Source: Candidatus Parcubacteria bacterium (lineage in GTDB: Bacteria; Patescibacteriota; Minisyncoccia; Minisyncoccales; Staskawiczbacteraceae). Taken from it: a stretch of 9,458 nucleotides of DNA. A program made the position numbers and the translations under genes. The notes beneath the pieces are model-generated. The model did not search any database. It was not told where the DNA came from and saw only the letters and a list, made by a program, of their open reading frames with translations. Numbering within the stretch: position 1 is the stretch's first letter; every line of letters begins with the position of its first letter. The DNA is taken from contig JAIFWS010000032.1 in assembly GCA_019658985.1 (NCBI GenBank), positions 1 through 9,458 of the forward strand, given 5' to 3'. Positions 1 through 6,689 of the stretch are shown one piece after another.

Positions 1-1061
1 GGAGGAAAAGAGTAATCAACCGGCAAATTATATTTTTCTTTTACCTGCTCATCCACCGCAACATACCGTACTCCCAAAAATGGATAAACAATTTTATTGG
101 TCTTTATAATCTGGTCGATATCTTTCTTGGCAATATTAATAGGGATGGCAAACCCGATCGATTGGGCGTTGTCAGCCATTGCCGTATTAATCCCGATTAC
201 TTCCCCCCTTAAGTTCACCAATGGGCCGCCGGAATTCCCCGGATTGATGGCCGCATCGGTTTGGATAATCCCTTCTAAGGTCTCCGAAAATCCTTGGGCC
301 CCCGAAGCGGAAACCGTCCTCCCTAAACCAGAAACAACTCCAACTGAAACCGTATTGCTAAATTGCCCCAATGCATTGCCGATGGCAATCGCCCCCTGGC
401 CGATCTGGATTCCCGAAGAATCCCCGATTTTTATTGCCGGAAATGTCGCATCGCTTTGAAGTTTAATTACCGCCAAATCCTGGACCGGGTCCAGCGCCAC
501 TACTTTGGCTGAAAATTCCGTCCCGTCGCTGGTTAAAACAGTGTATTCGGCTTCTTTATCGGAAACTACATGCTTATTAGTAAGAATAAGCCCGTCCGAT
601 GAAACAATAAATCCCGAACCCGCGCCGACTTCCTGGTACTTGGTGCCCTTCTGGACATACTGGGGAATTTGAATTCCAAACCCCGGCATATCGCCGAACG
701 GATTAATAAATTGCTGTTCGTAGACCGGTAGATTTTTAGAAATCACAATACTTACCACTGAAGGGGAAGCCGATTTTACCGAATCAATGATCGCTTGCTC
801 ATAGGAAACCGGCGAGGTATATTCTACGGCTGGCGAGATATTCAGTATTGCCGCCCCCCGATGCAGGGAAGTAAGGTCGCTTTGCATATTTTTAGCCCAG
901 GCGTCCGCCTGGTCATGCCAAAAGCCAGTTTGATGGTACTCCATCAGGTAAAAAACGATCCCGGTAAAAAGCACCGACATTAAAAAAACACCCAGTACAT
1001 TTTGCAAAGGAGAAGGTTTTCCCTTCTTTTTATTGAATTTAAATGTTGGAAGATCGTACAT
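1..1061 (-). CDS. htrA: HtrA/DegP-type membrane-anchored trypsin-like serine protease (C-terminus outside window)
   Basis: Reading from the ATG at 1061 gives 353 full codons with no stop before the window edge, so the 3' end is missing. Residues about 24-43 form one hydrophobic membrane segment after a lysine-rich cytoplasmic start, which implies a protease domain outside the cytoplasmic membrane. The catalytic triad is complete: His164 in LTNKHVVS, Asp195 in DPVQDLAVI and Ser277 in NPGNSGGPL, with spacings typical of the S1C family. The sequence PFLGVRYV near the end is where the PDZ domain normally starts. Family knowledge: these proteases degrade or refold damaged envelope proteins. No clear Shine-Dalgarno precedes the ATG. 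The gene lies downstream of, and co-directional with, the glycosyltransferase unit but is separated by 95 bases containing hairpins, so it may have its own promoter. The family call is secure; the exact paralogue (DegP, DegQ or DegS type) is not resolvable. Confidence 0.94.
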   Translation of the reverse strand, partial: MYDLPTFKFNKKKGKPSPLQNVLGVFLMSVLFTGIVFYLMEYHQTGFWHDQADAWAKNMQSDLTSLHRGAAILNISPAVEYTSPVSYEQAIIDSVKSASPSVVSIVISKNLPVYEQQFINPFGDMPGFGIQIPQYVQKGTKYQEVGAGSGFIVSSDGLILTNKHVVSDKEAEYTVLTSDGTEFSAKVVALDPVQDLAVIKLQSDATFPAIKIGDSSGIQIGQGAIAIGNALGQFSNTVSVGVVSGLGRTVSASGAQGFSETLEGIIQTDAAINPGNSGGPLVNLRGEVIGINTAMADNAQSIGFAIPINIAKKDIDQIIKTNKIVYPFLGVRYVAVDEQVKEKYNLPVDYSFP

Positions 1062-1088
1062 ATTTTTTATTGCCGAGGATAGCGAGTG

Positions 1089-1116
1089 GAGAAAATGCGC
1101 CACGGCGTATTTTCTC
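1089..1116. repeat. Long intergenic inverted repeat (REP-like hairpin)
   Basis: The arms GAGAAAATGCGC and GCGTATTTTCTC pair over 12 positions, with one G-T wobble on the plus strand and a four-base loop. Neither strand has a T-tract after the stem, so it is not a standard intrinsic terminator. Outside it lie GCGA and TCGC, which could extend an imperfect stem. It sits in the 95-base gap between a glycosyltransferase stop and the htrA start. It could be a dispersed palindromic repeat or an mRNA structure in the htrA leader. Confidence 0.5.
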
Positions 1117-1134
1117 CCGAGCGTCGCAGGCGGC

Positions 1135-1153
1135 AAAGGGTTTAATACCCTTT
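1135..1153. terminator. Short hairpin just after the six-gene unit, possible weak terminator
   Basis: AAAGGGT and ACCCTTT form a perfect seven-base-pair stem around the loop TTAAT, starting four bases beyond the stop of the last gene in the minus-strand unit. On the minus strand the stem is followed by GCCGCC rather than a T-run, so intrinsic termination there is doubtful. It may instead protect the 3' end of the transcript. Confidence 0.3.
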
Positions 1154-1156
1154 ATT

Positions 1157-2242
1157 CTAATTAATAAATTTTGAAAGTATTTTTTGGGCGGAAGGCTCTT
1201 CGTTAACTAATGTTAACTGATTTTTCCGGGAAAATAAAATCATATCGGGCAAGACCGCGGCAATCTGGTCAACGTTCATGGCGCGCCGGCCGAAATTATT
1301 TTTTTCCATAAACTCGACATTAAGCTCTTCATGCCCCGGCGTTGGATTTATCATAATCAAGGGTTTTCGCAAGGTCAAGCACTCGGAAATCGTCAATCCT
1401 CCGGCTTTGCTGATTATTACATCGGCAATTTTCATGTATTCATCAATAGTATCAGTCCACTTTACCAGGATTATTTTCCCGTCAAAATGCGTTTTAATGG
1501 TCTGATAAAAATCTTCGTTTCCGCTAGTGACAGCGATCACATTCATTTTTGGTTCAAACTCCACCAATTTTCGCATCAATGCTACCAGCCCCTCTCCAGA
1601 CATCCGAAACGAAGTCATTACCAAGACGGTCGGCAAGCCATTATCGACTCCGTACTTTGCTTTCAAATCATCAATATTCTCTTTACGGTAAAACCGCGGA
1701 TTGACGGGAATGCCGGTAATAATGATTTTTTCTTTTTTAATTCCAAATTTTTCCAAGTCGCCAGCCACCTCCGCCATCGGGACAAAATAGTATTTAACTG
1801 AAGGGAAATTGCAGTAGGGATGGATATTATAATCAGTGATTACAACACCGATAGGCGTACCGGGAAGCTGTTTTTCAAAAAAGCCCAAGAACATCGGCAC
1901 GATGATAAAATTGGTGAAAAGGACCGCGTCGGGCTTTTTTTCTAAAATATACTGCTCAACTTTTTTATTATGCAGGCCCTTCAAGCTTGAAACCCATCGT
2001 CCGATAGCCGGGGGCAGATAGGCATACGTGACGCGCCAAAGCCATGGGAGCTTCCGAGTCAAGACATCATAGTCATGGCCGTATCTTTTAAACGACTCAT
2101 CAAACTCAGCCACGTTAAAATGCTCCACGTCATCATTAGGGAAATGCTCTTTTGCAAAATCGGCAATAGCCTGGGCGGCTCGGATATGCCCGAACCCGCC
2201 GGCGGTTGATATGACTAATATCTTTTTTTTCTGGTGGGCCAT
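1157..2242 (-). CDS. MGDG-synthase/UgtP-like GT-B glycosyltransferase (GT28 type)
   Basis: The 361-residue protein has the two-domain plan of processive diacylglycerol glycosyltransferases and MGDG synthases. The N-terminal half carries the glycine-rich GGFGHIRAA loop at residues 15-23 and VITDYNIHPYC at about 134-144, the position of the family TD(F/Y)xxH motif. The C-terminal half carries SKAGGLTISECL at 278-289 and NPTPGHEELN at 299-308, which match the nucleotide-sugar binding region. Family knowledge: such enzymes move a sugar from a UDP-sugar to a membrane lipid on the cytoplasmic face. MurG is a more distant relative, but the N-terminal motifs favour the lipid glycosyltransferase branch. 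It is the last gene of a six-gene unit; its ATG overlaps the preceding stop as TAATG, and no Shine-Dalgarno is visible, so translational coupling is likely. The sugar and lipid acceptor cannot be read from the sequence. Confidence 0.88.
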   Translation of the reverse strand: MAHQKKKILVISTAGGFGHIRAAQAIADFAKEHFPNDDVEHFNVAEFDESFKRYGHDYDVLTRKLPWLWRVTYAYLPPAIGRWVSSLKGLHNKKVEQYILEKKPDAVLFTNFIIVPMFLGFFEKQLPGTPIGVVITDYNIHPYCNFPSVKYYFVPMAEVAGDLEKFGIKKEKIIITGIPVNPRFYRKENIDDLKAKYGVDNGLPTVLVMTSFRMSGEGLVALMRKLVEFEPKMNVIAVTSGNEDFYQTIKTHFDGKIILVKWTDTIDEYMKIADVIISKAGGLTISECLTLRKPLIMINPTPGHEELNVEFMEKNNFGRRAMNVDQIAAVLPDMILFSRKNQLTLVNEEPSAQKILSKFIN

Positions 2243-2499
2243 TACGATAATTTATTGGTTTTTAAAATAATGATATAGATGAGCACTGCTACTGCCAAAG
2301 CGGCGGCATTCGAGGCCAGGTTATTAAAGTCATAGGGAATCAGAAGATCAACGTCGAGGATATTAAAATAATTAAGGATGTAAATATCCCGCCAGGCGAT
2401 AGCAAGAAAAAAGAGGATTGCCATATGCGCCGCGGCGGAAAAAAGCATCAGCGCCAGCGCCGCATCGATGTATTTATTACCGGTAATATTAATTTTCAT
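2242..2499 (-). CDS. Small two-helix membrane protein of unknown function
   Basis: I do not recognise this 85-residue protein. It has two clear hydrophobic segments, about residues 11-36 and 62-79, joined by a loop of about 25 residues containing RDIYILNYFNILDVD. A short basic tail (KTNK) suggests that both ends lie in the cytoplasm. It is held in the operon by a four-base gap from the transporter gene upstream and a TAATG overlap with the glycosyltransferase gene downstream, so it is probably a genuine translated gene. Its position suggests a partner of the adjacent transporter or glycosyltransferase, but that is inference from position only. Confidence 0.7.
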   Translation of the reverse strand: MKINITGNKYIDAALALMLFSAAAHMAILFFLAIAWRDIYILNYFNILDVDLLIPYDFNNLASNAAALAVAVLIYIIILKTNKLS

Positions 2500-2503
2500 A
2501 TTA

Positions 2504-3403
2504 TTAAACCAATAGCGCTAAACCTATGACTATCAATACTATGGAAACAGCCTTCTGTAAAATCACTTTCCCGGAAATATTTTCTTTGAAGAATTTTGGA
2601 AAAAACCAGGAGAAAAACAGGGTAATGATGAATAAAAAGATATACTGGATGCCCCGCAATGAGCTAGTAATAGCCAAATAAGAAATCGGGACCATCGATA
2701 TGGCCAGGCTTTGCAGGAAACCGGCGGTGCCTCCGGCTGATTGGCCGAATAGAAAAATTAATCCGGTTTTCTTGCCCATACTTGGCTTTTTGGTAAAAAT
2801 ATCTTTCCGCAACTTGCGGTCAAAGAGCAGGAAGAGCGAAACCAGCGCGGCACCGACCCTCATCCAAACCATCGCCTGCAAAAACGGTACATTCAAAAAG
2901 ATCAGTTTGGAAAAAATATAGTCCAGGGAAAAAAGCAACGAAGCCAGCAGGATCAGCAGCGCGTACTGTTTGGTTATCTTGAATTTTTCCCCCATGGATA
3001 TAAGGATGCCTCCGGCCACCAGCAGGAAGAAAGCAATCAGATTACTGCCGCTTAAGGCGTTCTGGCTCCAGAATATGAGGGTAAATACCAATATTAGGAT
3101 CGGCTGCAAGGCGCCGATGGCAGTCATGACCCGAGAAACTTCAAATTTTGAGAGGGCTAAAAACATCACATACAACCCCGCGACATAGATGACTACTTCC
3201 AAGCCGATATACAAAAGAGTAAGCGGACCGGGGAGGGTGAACTTTAGAAAGGGAATAACCAACAACGCGGTCACCCCCAGAAAAGACACGTAAAATGTAT
3301 AAAGCTTCGGATTGGGCGGACCCGAAAGTACCAACTTATCGGCAAAAAAAGCCAAGCTGAAGAAAAAGTAGGCCGCGATAATAATGAATAACCAGGATAT
3401 CAT
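2504..3403 (-). CDS. EamA/DMT-superfamily membrane transporter
   Basis: The protein is 299 residues and almost wholly hydrophobic, with about ten predicted membrane helices, the usual length and layout of two EamA repeats. The half-repeat boundary falls near residues 140-150 (MGEKFKITKQ). Family knowledge: this superfamily moves small metabolites, and some relatives act as flippase-like carriers for lipid-linked sugars or undecaprenyl phosphate. I chose the ATG at 3403 over the TTG at 3421 for two reasons: the ATG overlaps the preceding hydrolase stop as ATGA, and AGAGG lies seven bases upstream. It sits between an alpha/beta hydrolase and a small membrane protein in a glycosyltransferase-bounded unit, which makes export of a glycosylated product or a precursor a reasonable guess. 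The substrate is unknown. Confidence 0.85.
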   Translation of the reverse strand: MISWLFIIIAAYFFFSLAFFADKLVLSGPPNPKLYTFYVSFLGVTALLVIPFLKFTLPGPLTLLYIGLEVVIYVAGLYVMFLALSKFEVSRVMTAIGALQPILILVFTLIFWSQNALSGSNLIAFFLLVAGGILISMGEKFKITKQYALLILLASLLFSLDYIFSKLIFLNVPFLQAMVWMRVGAALVSLFLLFDRKLRKDIFTKKPSMGKKTGLIFLFGQSAGGTAGFLQSLAISMVPISYLAITSSLRGIQYIFLFIITLFFSWFFPKFFKENISGKVILQKAVSIVLIVIGLALLV

Positions 3404-4230
3404 ATGTTTACCTCTAGCCAACTTTTAATAATATCCGATACCGCCGCCGGATCTTCTAAAGGAAAAAGATGGCCGGAATCTTCTACCATTCTGACGCTTG
3501 CACCCGGGAGATTTTCAGCTAATTTTTTAATGGAATAAGGGCTGACGATTTTATCGCTGCTTCCGGCAATAACCAAAGATTTTATTACAACGTGCTGGCC
3601 TATCTTAATTAAATCAGAGTGATAAAATTCATCGAATATTTCCATGGCAACCCGGTGATCGATTTCTTTTGCTTCAAGAGAGCCCTGTTTTAAAATTTGC
3701 CGGCGGCGCTCCATATCCGGAGATTTAAAAACAATAGCATGAGAAACCCTATGATAAATTCCATTGTAAAGCCACTTATGGCGCAGGTATTCGGGAAGTA
3801 ATTTAGCGATATTGCAATGCAAAGCCAGGCAATAAGCAATGAGGCCGTCAACCTTTAAAACCGGATTCATCAGGATTATGCTTTTCGCCTTTTTTGGATA
3901 GTGCGCTCCAAAAAACAACGTAACCCTGGAACCGAAAGAATATCCGATTACCACCGCCTGGTCCAGCGATATATATTCCATAAGGTCGGCGATCCACGTT
4001 GAATAATGCTCCAGGGTATGCCTTTGCTCCAGCGGCTCCGATTGCCCGCATCCGGGCAAATCGGGTACAATCACCCGGTATTCCCCGAATGTCTTGGCCA
4101 AATCAGCCAACCCGGCATGACTGCCCGGAAAACCGTGCAATATAATGATCGTTTCTGATTTATCGGGATTCTGCTCCCAATAAAATACTTTTTTGCCGTT
4201 GATAACGACTGAATGTCCTTTGGATTCCAT
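3400..4230 (-). CDS. Alpha/beta-fold hydrolase
   Basis: The 276-residue protein shows the full alpha/beta-hydrolase layout. The oxyanion-hole motif LHGFPGS starts at residue 31, the strand-turn PDLPGCGQSEP at 56-66, the nucleophile elbow GYSFG has Ser98, the acid is probably Asp226 in AGSSDKIVSP, and His254 lies in DSGHLFPLEDP. A cap-like insertion with many Tyr and His residues covers about 130-205. No signal peptide is visible, so it is probably cytoplasmic or at the inner membrane face. The family covers esterases, lipases, thioesterases and haloalkane or epoxide hydrolases, and sequence alone does not choose among them. Next to lipid-glycosyltransferase-like genes, an acyl-ester hydrolase acting on a lipid intermediate is a plausible inference. 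It starts six bases after the glycoside-hydrolase-like gene and its TGA overlaps the transporter ATG. Confidence 0.9.
   Translation of the reverse strand: MESKGHSVVINGKKVFYWEQNPDKSETIIILHGFPGSHAGLADLAKTFGEYRVIVPDLPGCGQSEPLEQRHTLEHYSTWIADLMEYISLDQAVVIGYSFGSRVTLFFGAHYPKKAKSIILMNPVLKVDGLIAYCLALHCNIAKLLPEYLRHKWLYNGIYHRVSHAIVFKSPDMERRRQILKQGSLEAKEIDHRVAMEIFDEFYHSDLIKIGQHVVIKSLVIAGSSDKIVSPYSIKKLAENLPGASVRMVEDSGHLFPLEDPAAVSDIIKSWLEVNI
3411..3415 (-). promoter_or_regulatory. Shine-Dalgarno that sets the transporter start
   Basis: AGAGG on the minus strand lies seven bases before the ATG at 3403, inside the end of the hydrolase gene. It supports that ATG over the upstream TTG at 3421. It is one of the few recognisable ribosome sites in the six-gene unit. 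Confidence 0.6.
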
Positions 4231-4236
4231 GATTTT

Positions 4237-5244
4237 CTAGAATAATTTCTTAGCTTCGTTCCAAATTTCGGGCTTGTTCTGAGTAGTTTTAAGCCAATAC
4301 CACCATTCGGTTCCCCAGAAATAAAATCCGTTAAGGCCGGTACGTTTTGCAAATTCAACATTGCTTTTAAATTGATTAAGATCCATGGTTTTTTCCTGTT
4401 CTTCCAAGGGGAGGTTTGGAAACGGTTTCTGCGCCCACGGTTCGGCCTGCAATTCGCCGCAAAACACATCCTTGCCGAGCAGGTATTTTACCAGTTCGGC
4501 TTTGCGATAATAAAAGACCGGTGGAAGAATAAAATCCATGGGGAAGCCGATCTTGTCAGTAATATGGACCCAGGCCTTCCGATACATTGTAGTTCCAACC
4601 CGATCGCCAATCTTGGCGGCTTTAAACCACAGTGACTGCTCACCCGAATCCGAAACCATCACCGGCCGCGTTGGGTCAAGTGATTTTATCAAAGCGACTT
4701 CTTTTTTCAAAAATTCACCGCCGTCATAATACCACGACGGACATACGCCGAAATTAAACAAGGGTTCGTTTTCCGCCTGCCAGGCGACAATAGCTTTAGA
4801 GCCTTTATAGCGGTTTACCATTATTCCTACGTACTCCAATATCTGCCGCTGTTGCTCTTCTTTCGAAAGGCCGCTAACCCAGGCTGGCTGGTGGCATTCA
4901 GGCCAGCGGCCGGTTTTCATACCGACAACGTAGATCAGCCGGGCGCCATGGGCCTCGGCCTGCTGGATCTGCCAGTCAATGTCCTGGAAAAAATAATCAT
5001 TTTGCTTGCCTTCAATAAAGTCCCATTGGGTCATCAGCTTCATATCTTTGGCGCCCAGATCCTCCAGGATAGCCAGATAAGTTTCGTGCCAATCAAGGCC
5101 CAGGGCTTCGACCTGCATTTGGGAGAAATTAATCCCCCAAGTGATCTTTTTTTGGACAGGAGCCCACCCCAGGAAAAAATAACCCAAAACCAAAGCGCCC
5201 AATGCCAGGATAATAATTATTAGCACTGCTATCATATGTTTCAT
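4237..5244 (-). CDS. Membrane-anchored clan-A glycoside-hydrolase-like protein
   Basis: The 335-residue protein begins with a single strong hydrophobic segment (about residues 4-27) with no evident cleavage motif, so it is likely an anchored extracytoplasmic enzyme. The rest reads like a (beta/alpha)8 barrel of the GH5/GH39/GH42 kind. WGINFS opens the barrel, WDFIEG follows near 74, and AWQAENEP at 154-161 places a Glu at 160 as the acid/base residue in the classic Asn-Glu-Pro setting. CGELQAEPW at 262-270 offers Glu264 or Glu268 as the nucleophile. FYFWGTEWWYW near the end is typical of the final barrel strand. Family knowledge: such enzymes cleave glycosidic bonds with retention. The exact family and substrate are unclear. 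Its ATG overlaps the preceding glycosyltransferase stop as TAATG, so synthesis of the two is probably coupled. It may trim or remodel the glycan made by the flanking transferases. Confidence 0.82.
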   Translation of the reverse strand: MKHMIAVLIIIILALGALVLGYFFLGWAPVQKKITWGINFSQMQVEALGLDWHETYLAILEDLGAKDMKLMTQWDFIEGKQNDYFFQDIDWQIQQAEAHGARLIYVVGMKTGRWPECHQPAWVSGLSKEEQQRQILEYVGIMVNRYKGSKAIVAWQAENEPLFNFGVCPSWYYDGGEFLKKEVALIKSLDPTRPVMVSDSGEQSLWFKAAKIGDRVGTTMYRKAWVHITDKIGFPMDFILPPVFYYRKAELVKYLLGKDVFCGELQAEPWAQKPFPNLPLEEQEKTMDLNQFKSNVEFAKRTGLNGFYFWGTEWWYWLKTTQNKPEIWNEAKKLF

Positions 5245-6530
5245 TATTTGCTGATAATATCCTCTATATTGTAAGTCCCCATTTTTTCTATTTCAATAAA
5301 TCCCTGCATTGCCATCTCGGCCAAGTCCCCGGACCCAAGAATATCAAACAGCCATTCGGACGTATAGCTTGGGTTTTCCTGCAGAACCCCGGCGCCAGTG
5401 TGCAGCAGCCATCGCCGATTGAAATCTTCCTGCGATCCGATTGACGGCTGGATAATAATCGGGATTCCAAGTCCAGCATAAAAAGATAATTCCGAAGGCT
5501 TGGTCATCAGCATATCCGTGGTCCGCAGCGCCTGGTTAAAGGCTTCAAAATATTCCTCCATTGTTTTGCCGTAAAGCACCTGCAACCAGCCGTCCAGTTC
5601 TAATTCTTTTGCGCGGTCGGTAAAATAGGATTTTAATTCAGGCCGGGTGCCGACGGCAATAATGAACCGCAATTCCTTGGCAACAATTTTTTCTTTCAAA
5701 CTTTTAATGATACTGAGCGCGATTTCTTTTTGCGCGCCGGCGCCCCCAATGGAAAACATGATCGTTAATGGATGATTTGGAAGCTTCGGTAATTCGCCCA
5801 AATAGCTTTTAATCAGCGGGCTGTATAATTGGCGATACCTTCCGGAAGGATCGAGGTTTAGGAGCCGGTACCCTAAATCTTTTTTAGCGGTTGCCAGATT
5901 TTTTCCGCCCAAATTTTCTTTGGGCAACGGATAACCGCTCATGATAATATTTTCCGGCGGAACTCCGTATAGCTTTAAGCGGTCGCGAGTCCAGTTATTG
6001 GAAGCAAAGTATTTGATCCTGCTCTTTTTCGGTTCCAGCGAAACCCAGGCGCGCGCGATATCGGCATCGCAAATAACGCAATACATATCGTTTGGGTAGC
6101 CAAAATGTTCCGCCATGAATACCGGGGCAAAAAACGTCGATATCAAGGGCAGGGCCGGATGCTGCATATTCATAACCAGATCTTTCCCCCATCCTTTTTT
6201 AATGAAAGAAAAGAGGGCCTTACCGCCAAAATTAGACTTTGACATATCCCGCTTGGGATAGTATCCCACAATTTTCTGGAACCGGTCTAAAAACAAAAAA
6301 AGAAAAATTCCGATGAAAGGGATCCTCCGGAACCGCGAAATGAATTCATAGAGGGATCGCGTAGTGTGCCAGATCTCCTGGTCTTTTTTGGGGATTCCCG
6401 GGTAATTATTGGCGTTAATAATCTTGCCCCCGAAGGCGATGCTACGCAAAGGGTAAGCGGTTCGCTGATGGCCGTACCCCATATCCACGCTCACAACCCA
6501 GGCTTTTTTGGATGGTTTTTCTTCTTTCAT
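5244..6530 (-). CDS. Divergent GT-B glycosyltransferase, MGDG-synthase/MurG-like
   Basis: This 428-residue protein is first in the six-gene unit. It has a glycine-rich N-terminal loop MGYGHQRTAYPL at 17-28, comparable to the GxGHxxAA loop of MGDG synthases, and CDADIARAW at 154-162 where the family has its TD-containing motif. A second Rossmann-like domain opens with MFSIGGAGAQKE at 258-269. A donor-binding block runs from KPSELSFYAGLGIP at 344-357 through QPSIGSQEDFNRRW at 361-374. Residues 73-81 (IGIFLFLFL) may form a membrane-associating helix. It is longer and clearly different from the other glycosyltransferase at the end of the same unit, so the two are not a recent duplication. A nucleotide-sugar transferase acting at the membrane is likely; the acceptor is unknown. 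A TATAAT box ends only seven bases before its ATG. Confidence 0.78.
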   Translation of the reverse strand: MKEEKPSKKAWVVSVDMGYGHQRTAYPLRSIAFGGKIINANNYPGIPKKDQEIWHTTRSLYEFISRFRRIPFIGIFLFLFLDRFQKIVGYYPKRDMSKSNFGGKALFSFIKKGWGKDLVMNMQHPALPLISTFFAPVFMAEHFGYPNDMYCVICDADIARAWVSLEPKKSRIKYFASNNWTRDRLKLYGVPPENIIMSGYPLPKENLGGKNLATAKKDLGYRLLNLDPSGRYRQLYSPLIKSYLGELPKLPNHPLTIMFSIGGAGAQKEIALSIIKSLKEKIVAKELRFIIAVGTRPELKSYFTDRAKELELDGWLQVLYGKTMEEYFEAFNQALRTTDMLMTKPSELSFYAGLGIPIIIQPSIGSQEDFNRRWLLHTGAGVLQENPSYTSEWLFDILGSGDLAEMAMQGFIEIEKMGTYNIEDIISK

Positions 6531-6537
6531 GACCTTA

Positions 6538-6543
6538 ATTATA
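6538..6543 (-). promoter_or_regulatory. Perfect -10 box for the six-gene unit, implying a leaderless or near-leaderless transcript
   Basis: The minus strand reads TATAATTAAGGTCATG into the first glycosyltransferase. A start about seven bases after TATAAT falls at or next to the A of the ATG. The -35 region is weak; the best candidate is TTTAAT at a spacing of 16. AAGG lies only three bases from the ATG, too close for a normal Shine-Dalgarno. No other promoter for this unit is visible within it. Confidence 0.45.
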
Positions 6544-6617
6544 CTCTATTTGCTTCAAAATTAAAGATAAAATTATCCACTAGGCCAGGCTTGCAAAAAT
6601 TATTGGAAGGAGTAGCA

Positions 6618-6689
6618 TTGGATTTATGTTTGAGCACGCAAGGGGCGGGCTCAGATGACAGCACCTTCAGCTTAGAAAGGGAGGTATGA
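6618..6689 (+). CDS. Possible 23-codon leader ORF overlapping the lipoprotein gene
   Basis: A TTG at 6618 is preceded by GGAAGGAG with a five-base spacer, a near-ideal ribosome site. The frame encodes a Ser-rich peptide starting MDLCLSTQGAGSDD and ends at a TGA that overlaps the next ATG as ATGA. The downstream ATG has its own GGGAGG only one base away, too close to work well alone, so termination-reinitiation from this ORF could help start the lipoprotein. I recognise no attenuator signal such as a run of one amino acid. It may also be chance. Confidence 0.3.
   Translation: MDLCLSTQGAGSDDSTFSLEREV

Noticed and set aside
97..459. Plus-strand frame of 120 codons within the htrA region
   Set aside because: It lies opposite the protease domain, whose catalytic motifs are clear on the minus strand; the plus-strand product has no family features.
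3404..3421. TTG at 3421 as the start of the DMT transporter
   Set aside because: It adds only six polar residues, overlaps the hydrolase gene by 22 bases and lacks a ribosome site; the ATG at 3403 has AGAGG and an ATGA junction.
1157..6530. The two glycosyltransferases as a recent tandem duplication
   Set aside because: They differ in length (361 and 428 residues) and share only general GT-B motif positions, so they are old, distinct members.
6566..6577. GATAAAATTATC, a short dyad in the divergent control region, as an operator
   Set aside because: The five-base arms are AT-rich and likely to occur by chance in this region; no second copy was seen.
6591..6618. TTGCAA with TAGCAT at a 16-base spacing as a plus-strand promoter for the lipoprotein gene
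   Set aside because: Each box matches the consensus at only four of six positions, and its start would fall after the ribosome site of the leader ORF, so the two readings conflict.
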